Source: Larimichthys crocea (lineage: Eukaryota > Chordata > Actinopteri > Sciaenidae). Taken from it: DNA of 64,000 bases. Below the pieces are notes generated by a model, which ran no database searches, was not told where the DNA came from, and was given only the letters and a program-made list of their open reading frames with translations. Of the stretch, positions 39,688 through 52,900 are shown one piece after another (position 1 is the stretch's first letter; each line of letters opens with the position of its first letter). Where the stretch lies: contig NC_040018.1 of assembly GCF_000972845.2 (NCBI RefSeq), forward strand, positions 11,257,157 through 11,321,156. Direction: 5' to 3'. Made by a program: the position numbers and the translations under genes.

Positions 39688-40607
39688 AATTTCCATTTCA
39701 GTATTTGTATTCATATAGTATTCTAATGAATGACACATGATTTTACTCTTTTGTCTCCACATAAGTAGCATTAAGCGTGTTCAAATCAGTTAAATCCCCC
39801 CATTAGCAGTGCATTCTACAGATGATGATGCACCTTGAGCTATAGTTAATCTCCACCACAAAGTTGTTATGCACACAGGCTTGTGCTCCAACTGTGATTC
39901 ACATAACACTATCTCATCAATGACATTACACACCAGTCACCTTTATACTTTTTTATATGCTTATGTGGCTGGGATATGCAGCCACAATACCAAAATCTTT
40001 GTTTTTAGTAATTTACACATATTTGAAATATCTTGACTTCAGACAGAATATCACCTTCACTGTACAAATGGATATGAACACGACCATCTCTACAGTTGTC
40101 GTACTGGTTGTTGTCATATTTCTTTCTTCTGCTGCCTTTTCCTGTTTTTCCCTGAGAGACAGGCCCTCCTACACCCTGCTTACATCTATCACTGTGGGGG
40201 GGCGTTAAGGTCGAGTGTCACCGTATAACATGAAACCTTTTTTTTCCACACGCACGTATTCACCTCCTCTCTCCGTCACACACATCTGTTTGGTATCACA
40301 CGAGATATCGTCTCACTTCCTCCGTTACACTGAACATAAGTTCAGCTGCTGTGAGTAATTAAATGATGGCAATTACAAACATGCATGCGTGAATGCAATT
40401 AAGCATACAGTACGCGTATGTGGTGTGTGCTTGGGAGGGGTGATATGATCATTCAAAAAAGTGTGAAGTGATTTTCAATAATGAGCATATTTGAATATGT
40501 TGAGTTATGCCACACTGAGCAATTATCCCTGCCTCACATCAGTAACAATCATAATGGTCCTCCACTTTTATTCAGATATCACAACTATTTCCTACAACAT
40601 ATAATTT

Positions 40608-40639
<32 letters not shown>
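40608..40639. repeat. Compound (CA)n-(TA)n microsatellite
   Basis: CA run passing directly into a short TA run. Confidence 0.9.
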
Positions 40640-42043
40640 CCTGAATAATTCATATTACATTACACTGGCAGCACTGTTCATATGGTGATGGAAAGGCAGG
40701 AAAATTCAAAGCGGCTTCAGTCGATTCTACTTGTTAATTTTCAGGGTGCATATTTGCATACGCTTCTACGATGAAGAACAAAGAGCAGCGGGTTGTATAA
40801 ATAATGTGATATCGAACCATAGAGGTAGTTATTGTGTTCTCCTTTAGCTCTAAAGTTAAAATGAGTATGTTCTGCAGCCATATATTTTCATAAAAGATTG
40901 GACTGTGTGTCCACTCCCCTAAATTTCACACTTCCTCCTTTTGCTTCAGTGTTTGCTCTTCTTCTTTACAGTTTCTGCTGCCTCTCATACTTCCACCCCT
41001 CCCTCTCCTCATCATCAAATGAAATTATGGAAGTGCAAAGACAAATTTTGGTGAAAATGCTACTGCAGCAGTGCAAGTGAACATGCGAGAAAGAGAGTTG
41101 GGTTGATTTAAGGTCACTGTTCCTCGGGGCTGGGCGCAGCTGGATAGCGATGATATCAAACTGTCCTCCGGCCTCTCGGCTTTAATATGAGAAATATGCT
41201 GCTGTTTTCCACCCCTGTAGTGTTTTATGAAATTTGCATTTCAATAGCGGAGGTGCCACATGTAGTATTCTGGAGAGATCGTGCCTTTCAAGCACATGGC
41301 AGTAACAGTGAATGAAGGACTCTTCCTCTTCTGGTTTTTCACTCCGCTTTTGAATAGAGGCATTAAATTGCCAGAGTTGATACCACAGCTGGAGACTCAT
41401 CCAGGGATTGTCTGCCTCTGTTCAGTATGTATGAGCATTCATAATTACCATGTCTTCAATTAGTCACTAATGCTTCACGGTCAGGCTGGGCATTGATTTG
41501 AATATGCCTAAAGAATGAAGCAAGTGTGCCTGTGTGTATGTGTGTGTTACTTTGTTATGAAAGCTCCACTGTCTTCTTTCAGGTGCTGTGATGTCGGCGA
41601 CCATTGTTCCATCCCTCCATCCTCCCTCCACCACTGACAGTGAGGAACAAACTCAACAATGTCTCCTAGAAATTACATTTATACACGAATAATTTGTTTT
41701 GCCAGATACATTTTGTGGGAAACGCAAGAGCTGCATCAACCCGATGTTCAGTAGCAATGTGACCGGAAGTGGTACCTGTTTGTGGTTGGGGTTGTGTGTT
41801 ATATTTAGGCACTTTGCTCAAGGACAGTGAAAGGTTAGAATTGAATTATGTTGTTAATGCAAATACGTTCACTTTTTACATTTTGTGAATTGGCAGATCT
41901 TCATTAAAGACATTTTGGAAAATATTTTTATGACCAAGAAAATCAATATATTATTGTCTAACACCATAACGTGTTGTTTTACACTTTGTATTTTTGTTAC
42001 AGATTAAACAAACATGATAAAACATGATAACGAGTGAGCTTTT

Positions 42044-42270
42044 AAGGTGCTGGTATGCAGAGTTTTGTTACTCCTAGACAGTGCCAGGCTAGATGTTTCC
42101 CTCCATTTCCAGTCTTTATGCTAAGCTAAGCTGATCTTATATGGTGCTGAAATAGCTTCATATTCATCGTACAGACATGAGAGTGCTATTAATCTCAACT
42201 CGTCAAGCTCTCTGCAAAAAAAAAAAAAAACAAATAGCCCAAGCTATTTCCTACAATGTTCTTCAAAAAA
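42044..42270 (+). repeat. Percomorph dispersed repeat (GCTAAGCTAAGCT type)
   Basis: Contains CCAGGCTAGATGTTTCCCTC, CCAGTCTTTATGCTAAGCTA, and then a CTTCATATT, ACAGACATGAGAGTG order, with an internal A run. I recognise this order as an abundant percomorph repeat, here diverged and probably old. Confidence 0.7.
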
Positions 42271-43683
42271 AATATTGGCTATGTAAAAAAAATGTAACTC
42301 AAAGTGTATTTCCTGTAACAAAGTAGTCGTTAGTAGTAGAAATTATAAATTTTTCATTTCTAGGACATCGGGTACAAGGCCTCCAAATTGCTAAAAGTGG
42401 ATTTAGTTGTGCTCTTGACTGCCACATGGTCACTACTGTAATTGAAAATGATGTGCCTGGAGATGTGAGGCAAGCGCACAATGTTGGTGGAGCAGAGGGA
42501 GGCGTGGCAGTCAGGTTATTATTGTCTGTCGAAGGTCTGCTGAAGGTCACAGCACAGCTGAGCAACAGATCCCCCCGTCTTTCTCTTCATCCATCTCTCC
42601 CCTCCCCCAACCCACAGTAAAGTCATTCAGTCCCACTGCATCCCTGCCAACTGACTAGCTGTCCCCTTCTGACTTCCATCAAATGGCTGAGCTGCTGCCT
42701 ATGAACAGGACACCGCTCGGATCAATTCACCTTCTACCCTTCATCCGAACCACTCAGACGCTAATCAAAGAAGAGGAGGAGCCTCGTCATCAAGCACTCT
42801 ACACAATCTGGTATTTTAAACGAGGCGCTCAGCTCTCCAAGTACCATTTATCAAATGAAAGCATTGGAGAATTTAATTTGACTTGTCAGAATATGAAACA
42901 CAAATATTGCAGTCTCTTTTAATGAGGTGTCAGGGATACTTTTCAATGTATTCTGCTTTAATGGTGCGTCTGGGACCAATTACACTGTCACTGTCACAGC
43001 TCATCATTCACTCATCATTTCCAGTCACACCATTTCATACTTACTCTCAAAGGATTTTGATATAAACGACTATCAGTATTAATATACAATCTCTCTTTTC
43101 TGAGCTATAAACCTGATAAAACTTTTATTCTTTCACATGTAAATAATGCTAGCTGTGTGTAGAATAAATCTTTATTCCTGGTGGTTTCTTCAAGGCCAAC
43201 AAAGGTCATTCTATCAGTCTCTAAGGTAATAAAGAAGGATCTTACAAACTGTGGCCTCTGACAATTGGAAATCCATCATGATTAATTGATCAGTACGGTT
43301 CAGGGAATATAACCTTGTCATAGAATCAATTGGCCCAGACCAGAGAAGGACAAGAATTGACCAAACTAATTTTGGCCCCTCGACTGCTGAGTTGCAAAAT
43401 GCACTTAAAATCAATTACAAAAATTAAAAGCCAACAAAACAATGCCCAAGGAGCTGTGCACATTAATTATATTCTCAATTTCCATAACTGTCAGTAATGG
43501 CAGGCCAGTCAGGATCCTCGTTAACTCATCATGGTACTTGATTGCCTGACACATGCACCCGTGATGATGGACTGATTTATCCATCTACACAGCCGGGAGG
43601 AATACTCTTCTAATGTTCTTCCTGAGAGGAGGATCCATCTAAGATGCCCTGCTGATGGATGGACAGATGGCCTGAAAAACTGG
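42271..43683. other. Intergenic, candidate conserved regulatory DNA
   Basis: Low in simple repeats. It includes many TAAT/ATTA homeodomain-type cores, especially at 43190-43510, and an ATCAAAG-type (TCF/LEF-like) word near 42764. No coding frame is supported. Confidence 0.4.
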
Positions 43684-44172
43684 GGCAAAAAGATCGGAGG
43701 AGAGAATATGTGGAAAGGAAAGGAAAGGAAAGATATTAGAGGCAAGGAAAGGTAGAAAAGTAAAGTGAAAGCAAAAGAAAATGAAAGAAAATGTAGGACA
43801 GAGAAATTAAAAAAATTAATGTAACAAAAGTAAAACCAGGAAAAAAAAAGAGATAAAGGGTAGAAAGAAAAGGTAAGAAAAGATATAAATAGTAAAAACA
43901 TCAAAAGAAAGGCAAGGAAAGGAAAGGAAAGACAAAATAGAGAAAGGAAAGAAAGCACAAGCAAAGTCAAAGTGAAAGAGAATTAGGAAATGACAGAGAA
44001 AGAAAGGGAAGGAGAAAGGGAAGGAATGACAAATGAAATGAATAGAAGACAAATTAAGAGAAATAAAAGAAAGAGAAATAAACAATATTTTTAAAAAGGA
44101 AGCAAAAATGAATGTAAACAAAAAAGAACAAGGACAGGAAAGGGGAAAAAATGAAATGAAAAAGAAAGAAAT
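43684..44172. repeat. 490-bp purine-rich tract (GGAAA-like units)
   Basis: The + strand is overwhelmingly A and G, with imperfect AAAGG, GAAAG and GGAAA units and only scattered pyrimidines. Long Phe/Ser/Leu-rich open frames on the opposite strand come from this composition. Confidence 0.92.
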
Positions 44173-47100
44173 CACTCATGATGTCAGTCCTATGGTGAAC
44201 AATGGATTAAAAGAATGTTGGTGTTTTGGTGTGTGTTTGCATACAACTCCAATATGAAATAAATGGTGGTAAATGCAGAACTGTAACTACCCAAAGAAGG
44301 ATATCAAATTATTTGAGATGGATAAAGGGAATCTGTAAATAGCTGCAGCTACAAAGCCAAAGATTGACTGCTGCTCTGCTTACAGTCGACAAGCGACATA
44401 ATGAAGTAAGATTGCGTCTGTTGATGCTGCTAGTTGACAGTCAAAAGACCTTCCTCAGAACAAGGTGAGGTTAAGGTGACAAATAATAAGAGTGAACATT
44501 TAATTTCTGTAAGGCAAGGGCATTTTTATCTGTACAGGCACATTTCATTATAGGTAACTTGATGTGCTTCACATTAAAATTCATAAAGTGACACGTACAG
44601 ATATGCATAGGCACACAAATACAGTTAGACACACAGAGTAAACATAAGCCTTAGAAGTAGTAAAGGTTACCCCAGTCATCCACAACAGATCTCCATCGAG
44701 GTGGGTGGATGAACATAAAGTATCAGTACCACCGATACTAATTCTTACTTTGAATATTGGTAGAAAAAAAAAATGTTCATCACATTTTGGACACATAAAC
44801 ACTTCTCTTAGTCTGAATCAGCACCAAACATTACAGAGCTGCGACTACTAAGATTTCTGGTATTTCAGGTAACTCCTTGTGGTGTGTCCTCCCCTTTTTC
44901 TATTTTTGGAAAATAAATGAAGTGGGAACAGAACCTGTCACACCTTAAATAGGATCATGTGATCATACCTCTGCCTCCTGGGATGGTTGGGAGGATGACC
45001 TGAAGAAGCTGCCTTTGAACACGTACAGTAGAATATTTTGCTACTTTATCGGTTCTGATGCTACTGACAGTGAATCAATGAACACCCTAAAAGGCTCAGA
45101 GGCTTATCAGTTCTCCTGTAGTAATTCAGCTGGGTGCATTTTCTTTTAAATGAGGTTAAAATAAACCTGTGTATTTATTTAGAAGAAATATTAACAGACA
45201 AGTTGAGGCTGTTTTGGATTTATCTTATTTTATTTTGATAGATGATGGAAACTGTGCCAGTATCGACAGAAACATCATATATACATTTAGTTTAGTTTAT
45301 TCTCTCTCAACAAATATCTTAACATGAAGGCAGAATGTGCCAAGATTTTAAAATCGGATATCCATTATCAGTTTTCCAAATATCTCCTGGCTACACCAGA
45401 AGCCCTGAATCTGTTTCACCCATAGCCGATGGTTTCTGAGATTAGGTTTAGCCTGACTGTTGATGCAGCCTTTAAAGCACAACTTAAGTCCATAACATTT
45501 ACCACTACCCATGGTCACTTGAGGTCATCCTCCCATTCCTAAGGTACTGTAGAGGTATTTCAATCAGAAGGAAATGAAGGAAGTAAGAAAGTGTTTATTA
45601 TAATAGATGATATGTGATTGTTGAGTCTTGCTTAGACTCTACAGGGAGATTCTGTAATTGGGGGGATCTGCCCTGAGCAGCAGCAGGATAAATTCCCCCA
45701 TGGGATCAACAGGCATAAGCATACAAAGAAACAGTCTTCCAGAATGACCTTTCACGAGAGCTTCATTATCATTTATGGCGTGGCAAGTTGTGTTCCCACA
45801 TTATTTATTATTTTTATTTCAGTAAAAGGAACCCATCTCCATGCATCCATCTCCAACCAGAATGAGTTCAATAATTCAGAACACACAATAAACTGGCTGA
45901 TGAATGCATGAACCAGTCTATCAGAGTTATTTTGTCAGTTGTTTGTACAAGTCAATCAACAAAAAACAAAAAAAATGAAAATAAGCTACAATAATAAAAT
46001 GCATAAACTGTAATGACAAAACATAAGCACAGTGCAAGATCAGCGTCTGTCATCAAGGAGTAAAAATATACCGCAATGCATAATTAATAGGCCTGTTGAA
46101 ACATTAATGCAGCGTTTGTTTTTCTTTATACAAACAGCCTTTTTGTCAGGCAGTGATTTGAGAGCATTTGATCATTTGATCAAACAGACAAACGTATCCC
46201 CTGAAGGGGGAATATGCTTCAGTGAAAACAGATGGGAAAAAACGAGAGACTAGAGGCTAGAGTGAGCAGGTGAACACGGGGAAGACGTAGCTTCTACGAA
46301 TTAGATTTTTTTTAAAAAGGAGAGAATGGAGGTCAGATAGGTCAGAGCGAGTGAGTATTAGAGGTTGTGGCTGGTTGAGGCCAATGCCCACGCTGCATTC
46401 AGGTCAGACCTGTGGCTGCAGGGAACTCAATCAGTCCTTATAGTCCCTGGCAGATCCACAGGCACAAGGTCAAAATGAAAAGCTTTCAAAGTAATCTCCA
46501 AGATAATAGACTCCTGCTCCATCCAGAGGTAGATCAATGCTGTGCTGGACAGGGCAGGCCAGAAGAGAGACATTTTCTTTCTTCATCTGCTAGAGATGGA
46601 GGCACTTGCATCTAACCTTGTCCATTATCAAGACGAGCGCAGTGCAGCGGTCCAAGGGCTTCAATATCTGTCTCTATGATATTACTGCCAGTCTGTATTT
46701 CATCCTCTCTCTCTGCTCCACGCTGCCTCTTTCTGTCACACAGCAAAGATAGATGGAAAGTGTATAAAAGGGGGTCACCCACTCCCTTACGAGAGTTCAT
46801 TATCTTACACACTGAGGGAGGAAGAGACAGAGAGGTGTTCACGAGGGATCCCGCTCACTGTGGGGAAAATTTATTCGAGCTCTAAAGAAGGGCAGGAGGG
46901 ATGCTGGTCCAAAAAAATGCAGGTCAAGAGTGTCAGACACAAAACACAACACAGCATTCATAGCAGGCAGACACCTCCACAATGCCAGAGAGGAAAGAGA
47001 AGTGTACTTTATTGTACCAGCAACTGTTCCAGTGTTATGGAAATGCACGTTTAAAAAGGTGAATTGTAGGTTTTGTGTTGCCAGTGGTGGAGCTTTGTTG

Positions 47101-49868
47101 TCCTCCCTGACACACACTTAAACTGAGCAGGAGCAAAGTTGATCTCTCCCTGCGTGTGTGTGTGTGAGATGAGTGTTACAGCATGGGTATCTGCAGGGAA
47201 ATTGTGTGTCTGTGAATGTGTACAGACCGTTGTTTGTCCCCTATCGGTATGCTGCCAATTGTCAGACTGGAAGCTGCTCTTTCAAATCAGCAACAAAAGG
47301 CTCTTTCCCAAATGTTCGCTCTCTGCAGATACACTGCTTTTCCTCTTGAATGAAGCAAAGCCAGTAGTGCAAAGACAAAGCGTGAATAAACGGGAGAACA
47401 CAAAAAAGGATTTATCAACTCATGTAAGCAGAACTATCTCAAGAGGTGTGAAGAAAGAGTGAGATCCAGAGAGAGGAGGGAGGATGGGGGGTGTACGGAA
47501 AGAAAGAGCACCACTGTAAGCAGAGGGGAGAAACGTTCCCATAGCCGTTGTCCCGTTGTCGTTATTTCTTCCCACCCGGACGGTTATTATGGCTGGAGAG
47601 GAGTTCTGGCTGCATCCCGTGTGGTCGCTGCTACAGTGTGACCCAGTCCAGATGGCCTCTTCTCTTTCTCCTCTGTGTCTGCAACACACTGCTGAGACTG
47701 TGACAGACGCACAGCATAGCTAACGACCCACAGGGAGGATAGAAAGACAGGCAGACAGGCGGACAGACATGCGGCGTTTCAAAGCAGCGAGTGGAAACTG
47801 ACACATTTACAGACAGAGTAACAAATTGGAGAGAAAAACCTGAAGAAATAGGAAGAGAAGGAAGAGAAACAGAACATTTGCGGATGTTTTCATTTAGGGC
47901 ACAAGTGGATGATCACTGAATGATTATAGTGTGAACATTATGCAAATTATATGCTGTGGCCTTTAATTAGTCACCAGAAATCAAACAAGTTGAACACCTA
48001 TTGGCTCATCCTGTCTGAGAGACAGGGGCAAAGAACATATAAAGGACACTAGCTGTGCAATATGACAAAATCTCATATCTGGATAGAGCACATTTTCTGT
48101 GAATGTAATGAATGTTTTTTATTTCTCATTTTATCCTTTCTATGTATTTATATCTTTTATATCACAGGACACACACAGAATATTTAACATATCTTTCTAG
48201 TTTTTGCTGTATGTAATTTATTATTGTGTCTTTGATTATTGTGACATGTTATATTTAAAACCAAATATCACGTCAGGGACAACAAAGTATATCTTATCTT
48301 ATCCTACTTTTGTGAGTCTCAACCATAGACTGAGACTGAGTTCATAGTGGGGAACAGTCTGCAACATAATTTACAAAGTAATGCTACAGTTTTCTGGTTG
48401 GATAAACCACATCTATACCACAGAAGTAGCCCCTCTCATTGTATGCGGCTCTTGTTTTGTCTTGACCGGTCAGAATCCTTAGACTGTTTGGAATTTTCCT
48501 GCTCTGTGTCACGCTCACTCTCCACCATATTTGTTTGTGCTGCCTTCATGCAAATGTCCTGCCTGCAGCATGCCATGCCGTGAAATATCGTCCAAGTGAT
48601 AAAACAGTATCGCCATAAAGAGGTTGATTTGTGACACAACAAAATAAATGGCAGAGCAGATTATGAATAAAGTCACGAGGCCCTGGTTAACATGCATCTT
48701 CTCCAGTGGAAGGGCTAGAGGGCACTGCATCATATCACACCAACTGCCAATTTATAGTCGCCAATTAACCAGTGCTGCACCGCTGTGCTGGGAAAGATCA
48801 AACACATACAAAAGACAAACTAAGAATAACTGAGTGGAGCAACATTATAAATACAAATTCTTCTATACAGGACACAATGTTTTGATGAATGAATGAGCAT
48901 GAATGAGACTCACAGAGTTGTAGGGTGATATCAAGGCACTGAAGCTCTTATGGCTTACTGATAAACTTTATGTCTTCCTTTAATTTGCACCCACAGCTCT
49001 TTCATCTTTTGTTGATCTGTCGCCGCTGTTGTTTGAAAGAATGGCGCTCAGATCTTGTCAGGCCTGAAATGAACAAACTGACATAGAGAGCTTCATCATT
49101 ACATCCTCTGACCGACTGACTGTGAACCGATGTCTTCCAGCTGCTCCCTGCCTCACACAGCTCACAGCTACACCGCTGCACCCGTCCAGTCTATCTAACC
49201 CCTGAACATGTCGGCCCACCTGCAGGCCAACCCCTGCCCTGCAAGTCTCCACTCATCTATTATCACTGACAGACAGGCGCCACACTTCACCAGGCAGCTG
49301 GTAACAAGCTCCCAACAACATGTGAGATCTCCTCCCTCAGACACCTCTGTGCTCTGTTGTCACCTTTACCATGCTGCACCACAGATAGACTTCCTATTAC
49401 ACCAAACATACAGATATATTTGTTATATTTTTTCCATTTACTTTCTCAGCTTCGCTTCACTGTTCACTCCCCATTCAGTTATTTCAGCTAAGAGAAGACA
49501 TGGATAGTCTAGTCTAGGAGATATTGAGGTTTCATGCTTCTCATACTTTGGTCCCTATATTATGTCTGTTGTACTGAACAGTGTTTTTTAATGAGAAAAT
49601 GAAATGTAAACTATTGCGAGGTAATACAGGGATTCCACAGGGTTCTGTCCTTGGCCCACCTCACTTCAGTTTATATAGTGTATATATGACTTACCAAATC
49701 ACGCTGCAACATTGTAAACTACTGTATGAGTAGTATTATGAGCAAAGGAGGAAGTCAGGTCCACAGGGGAAAAGTTCAGAGTGGAAGTAGTAATAGTTTA
49801 AGCATGGCCGCGGTCATTCTATCACCTTAACCATGGGTTCATTTTTGTAACCATGATGTCTCTTAACC
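44173..49868. other. Intergenic, no gene seen
   Basis: No coding support. A tail-like motif with CCCCCATGGGATCAACAGGC near 45700 (reverse orientation) and a LINE/SINE-like end at about 48270-48305 are the only repeat hints. Confidence 0.65.
48270..48305 (+). mobile_element. Possible 3' end of a non-LTR retroelement
   Basis: GTCAGGGACAACAAAGTATA followed by short ATCTT repeats, a form typical of the 3' tails of fish LINEs and SINEs. The upstream limit is unknown. Confidence 0.4.
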
Positions 49869-49975
49869 TTAAGATCCAATGTGTAGGATTTCTTTGGCAT
49901 CTCGCAGTGAAGTAGAAGATTGCAACCAACTTTGGTTTGTCCACTGTAGAAACATGGAGTTGCACCTTTTGGCAC
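49869..49975 (+). repeat. Percomorph dispersed repeat (TGTGTAGGATTT type)
   Basis: CCAATGTGTAGGATTTCTTT, a GGCATCTCGCAGTGAAG stretch, and GATTGCAACCAAC follow the order of a common percomorph repeat. A shorter related start occurs at 59640-59690 (GTGCGGTGTGTAGGATTTTG). Confidence 0.6.
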
Positions 49976-52900
49976 TGGTGTTCAGGCATATGTGAATGAT
50001 ACTGTCATGTATGATTTGTGCTGAACTTTTTCGTCATTTCCACCGAATTGTTGCAGCACTCATAGTCTATAGTAATATGTATTTTCTATTTGATACAAAC
50101 TAGCTGAGGCTATAAATGCTGCTGGAGAGGCATTTGTTCATGCTATATACTGATGCAGTTAAAGCGAAATAAAATGAAAATATGGATGTCTGATCATTTG
50201 CAAACTGTTGCTTCACACTTTCACATTTTAGACCCAGGAAAGGGTGCACATCATATATCATATGCACTTTTTGATATATATACTATATTGTCATACATGT
50301 TGGTATGTCTTTTGCATACTCCACTGCTCTTTCTTGTCTCTGTGCTGTAAACGTTGCAGGATATGACTGCTGAAAGGACCTCACACCGTTGTAAAGCAGA
50401 AGACAATAAGAAAAAACAAATCTGCACATAAGCTTTAATTGGGTAATTAGGAAAAGCGAGACGAGACATTTAGTGTCCCTGCTGGGAGGAGAATGGCCCA
50501 TTACCCAGTGATTTTCTCAAGCATGACTATTACTTATGGTATATAAAGACTCTATGCTACAGTGACCAGTTAATTACATCTATTATCCAGGACTGGATGG
50601 TAGCTCGCACCTGGAGAAAAAACACACAGAGAAGAACGTTCACACACACACACACACGCAAGGGTAAACAGTCTACATGTGTTTGCACATGGAAGTGTTG
50701 TTTCTTATCTTACAGAGCTGCACACACTGATTATTGCAGCCATTTCATAAAAGAATGATTGATTTCCTAAGCTTTCAGAATATAGCCATTTTGTTAAATG
50801 TTTAAAGAAACAAAGACATTTTTTCATCTGAAAAAATTCCACTCATAGGTTATGCCAGTTTTGACCTTTAAAGTCATCTGTGCTAACCTTTAAAAAAGCC
50901 ATCATGGTTTAATGTGAATCATGGTTTTTTATCAGGACAGCTGGCAAGGTGTGTAGATTCACTCAGTGCAACCTTTTGTTTTCACCACAGCTCCATATTT
51001 GAGCTCTGCTGGGAGTGATTGTTTTTTTTTTTCTCTCGCTTGTATGATGATCTTCATATGAACTCTCATTCATCATTTTGTAGATGTCCGTGTGATGGTG
51101 TGGGGGAAACTGCTGCCAAACAGTGACACCTACTGACCAAATGAAAACACCCATATAAATTATTTCAGGGGGAGATTCAGACTAAAGAAAACGCTGATGG
51201 TGGTTCTTGACTTTACTACACAACTGTTGGTGCTCGACTTCAATATATGAGGCAGTGGCTGGTGTTGGTGGCTTTGAAACTTTCAACAAAACTATACACT
51301 GATGTCACTTTGTCTAGATAAACTCTTTTAATCCAAAGGTATGATGTTCTGGTTCCTGCCCATATCAGAAACAGCTTCTTTGAAACCACTGAATAAACAT
51401 TTCTAAAAACAAGCACCAGGTATCATAATGTATGATAATTATTATTACTAAGAGAGTTAAATGTATCACGGCTTGTTTTCACATCTTGTGATCCACTTTG
51501 TACTTATGTCATGGGGCTCTCCTTTGGTGGAGTTCATACTGGATCAAAATAAAGCAATCTCACAGATGTTACACCGGTGTTAAATGTCATTGAATGAACT
51601 TAATGCATAGAAAAATAAACCTGAGATTGATCTCTTGACATGCTGATAATGTGTCTAATTTATGCATCCAGTGCTTCCTTCTTCACATTGTTCACACTGT
51701 CTGTGACCTTTAAAGGTGATCAGCACCAGAATTATTTCTCTGTCCATTCATGTTTAGCCTCAAACATAAAATACTAGTAATTTATAAGCAAATAGTTGCA
51801 AGCTCTCAGAGAAAACAACTTAACGTGTTTGTTGTGATCAATTTTCCAGATCTTTTGTGTGTGTGTGTCTGTGTGTGTGTGTGGAGATCAAAACCAAGCC
51901 ACCACTAGAGAGCAGCAATGCCATTTGTGCCCTCAATGAAAAACTGGATTTTTAACTTTGACCGAACATGGAATTACATTAGTTGTATGCAAACAACCTG
52001 TAAATTCACAAACAGAACTTGTGTTTTAAACATAAAGACAGAAAAATTGAGAAATACTGCAAGAGAGAGAATTTCAGAAAATGATTTGGTTTTCTGAAGC
52101 CAATAAGCCGCCTGAACACAGGAACACAAAATGATTAAAAGCGTGACCATACCTGATTCTCACTGTTAATGAATGAAGTAATGTTTGTTCACCTGACGTT
52201 GCTGATGTGGAAAGAAGAAGACTGGGATGTGCGTGTGTTTGTTGGAGCGTTTGGGCCTGATGGCTTTCCCAGCCTCAGTGTTTCCTGCCGGCAAAGGAAA
52301 ACCTTTAGTGTTTGGATCTATGCAGAAAGGTCTTGAACTTTTGAATAACTTGTGGACTGTTCAAATTATCAGCAAAAAGATGTGAATGAATTAGTCTATA
52401 ATAATTACACATCAGACACAGATCAATCATCATTACACGCTGAAAATTATCTAAACAATGATTTTTATGTTATTTTTTTAATTAAAAACAGAACAAATTG
52501 GAAACATTTCAGGATTTATATTTAGGACAAACAGTACAGCAGAGTGAAATTTAAATCAATTTTCATAGTTTATGTAATGAATTAGCTGCTAGAAATTGTT
52601 ATTCTGTAGATAAGTGATGACCAACTGACCAGAGGATGACTACATGTTTTTGGCACTGGGTTTTAATTTTGGCTCTGTGACTTAGACATGAACGATTTTG
52701 ATTTTGTGGAAGAGTTAAATGAGGCCACATCCTCTCATGTCAGGGTTTTATAACTTTCTCCTACATGCCAAAATGCAGTACTACGACAGTATTAAATGTC
52801 TGACAAACAGACAACAGTGAAAAGTTTTACGGGTTCAAGGTTTAAAGGTTTTGTGTGCGTGAACAGCATCTGGTTAACTCTTTTTCTTATTGCATTCCTT

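Larger units (their letters stand above)
38191..42043. other. Intergenic with possible conserved elements
   Basis: Contains TG and CA repeats (38681-38702, 38842-38863, 40608-40630), an imperfect 12-bp tandem array of AATAAGAATCAG (39653-39687) and a complex block at 41100-41470 with a perfect octamer site. A 44-codon exon-like island on the minus strand lies at 39017-39153. Confidence 0.6.

Noticed and set aside
41581..41637. Exon-like stretch after CTTTCAG with an ACAGTGAGG donor
   Set aside because: Short, Ser/Pro-rich peptide with no partner exon; CATCC-type simple sequence explains it.
43521..44175. 149- and 119-codon minus-strand frames rich in Phe/Leu/Ser
   Set aside because: Direct products of the purine tract read on the opposite strand.
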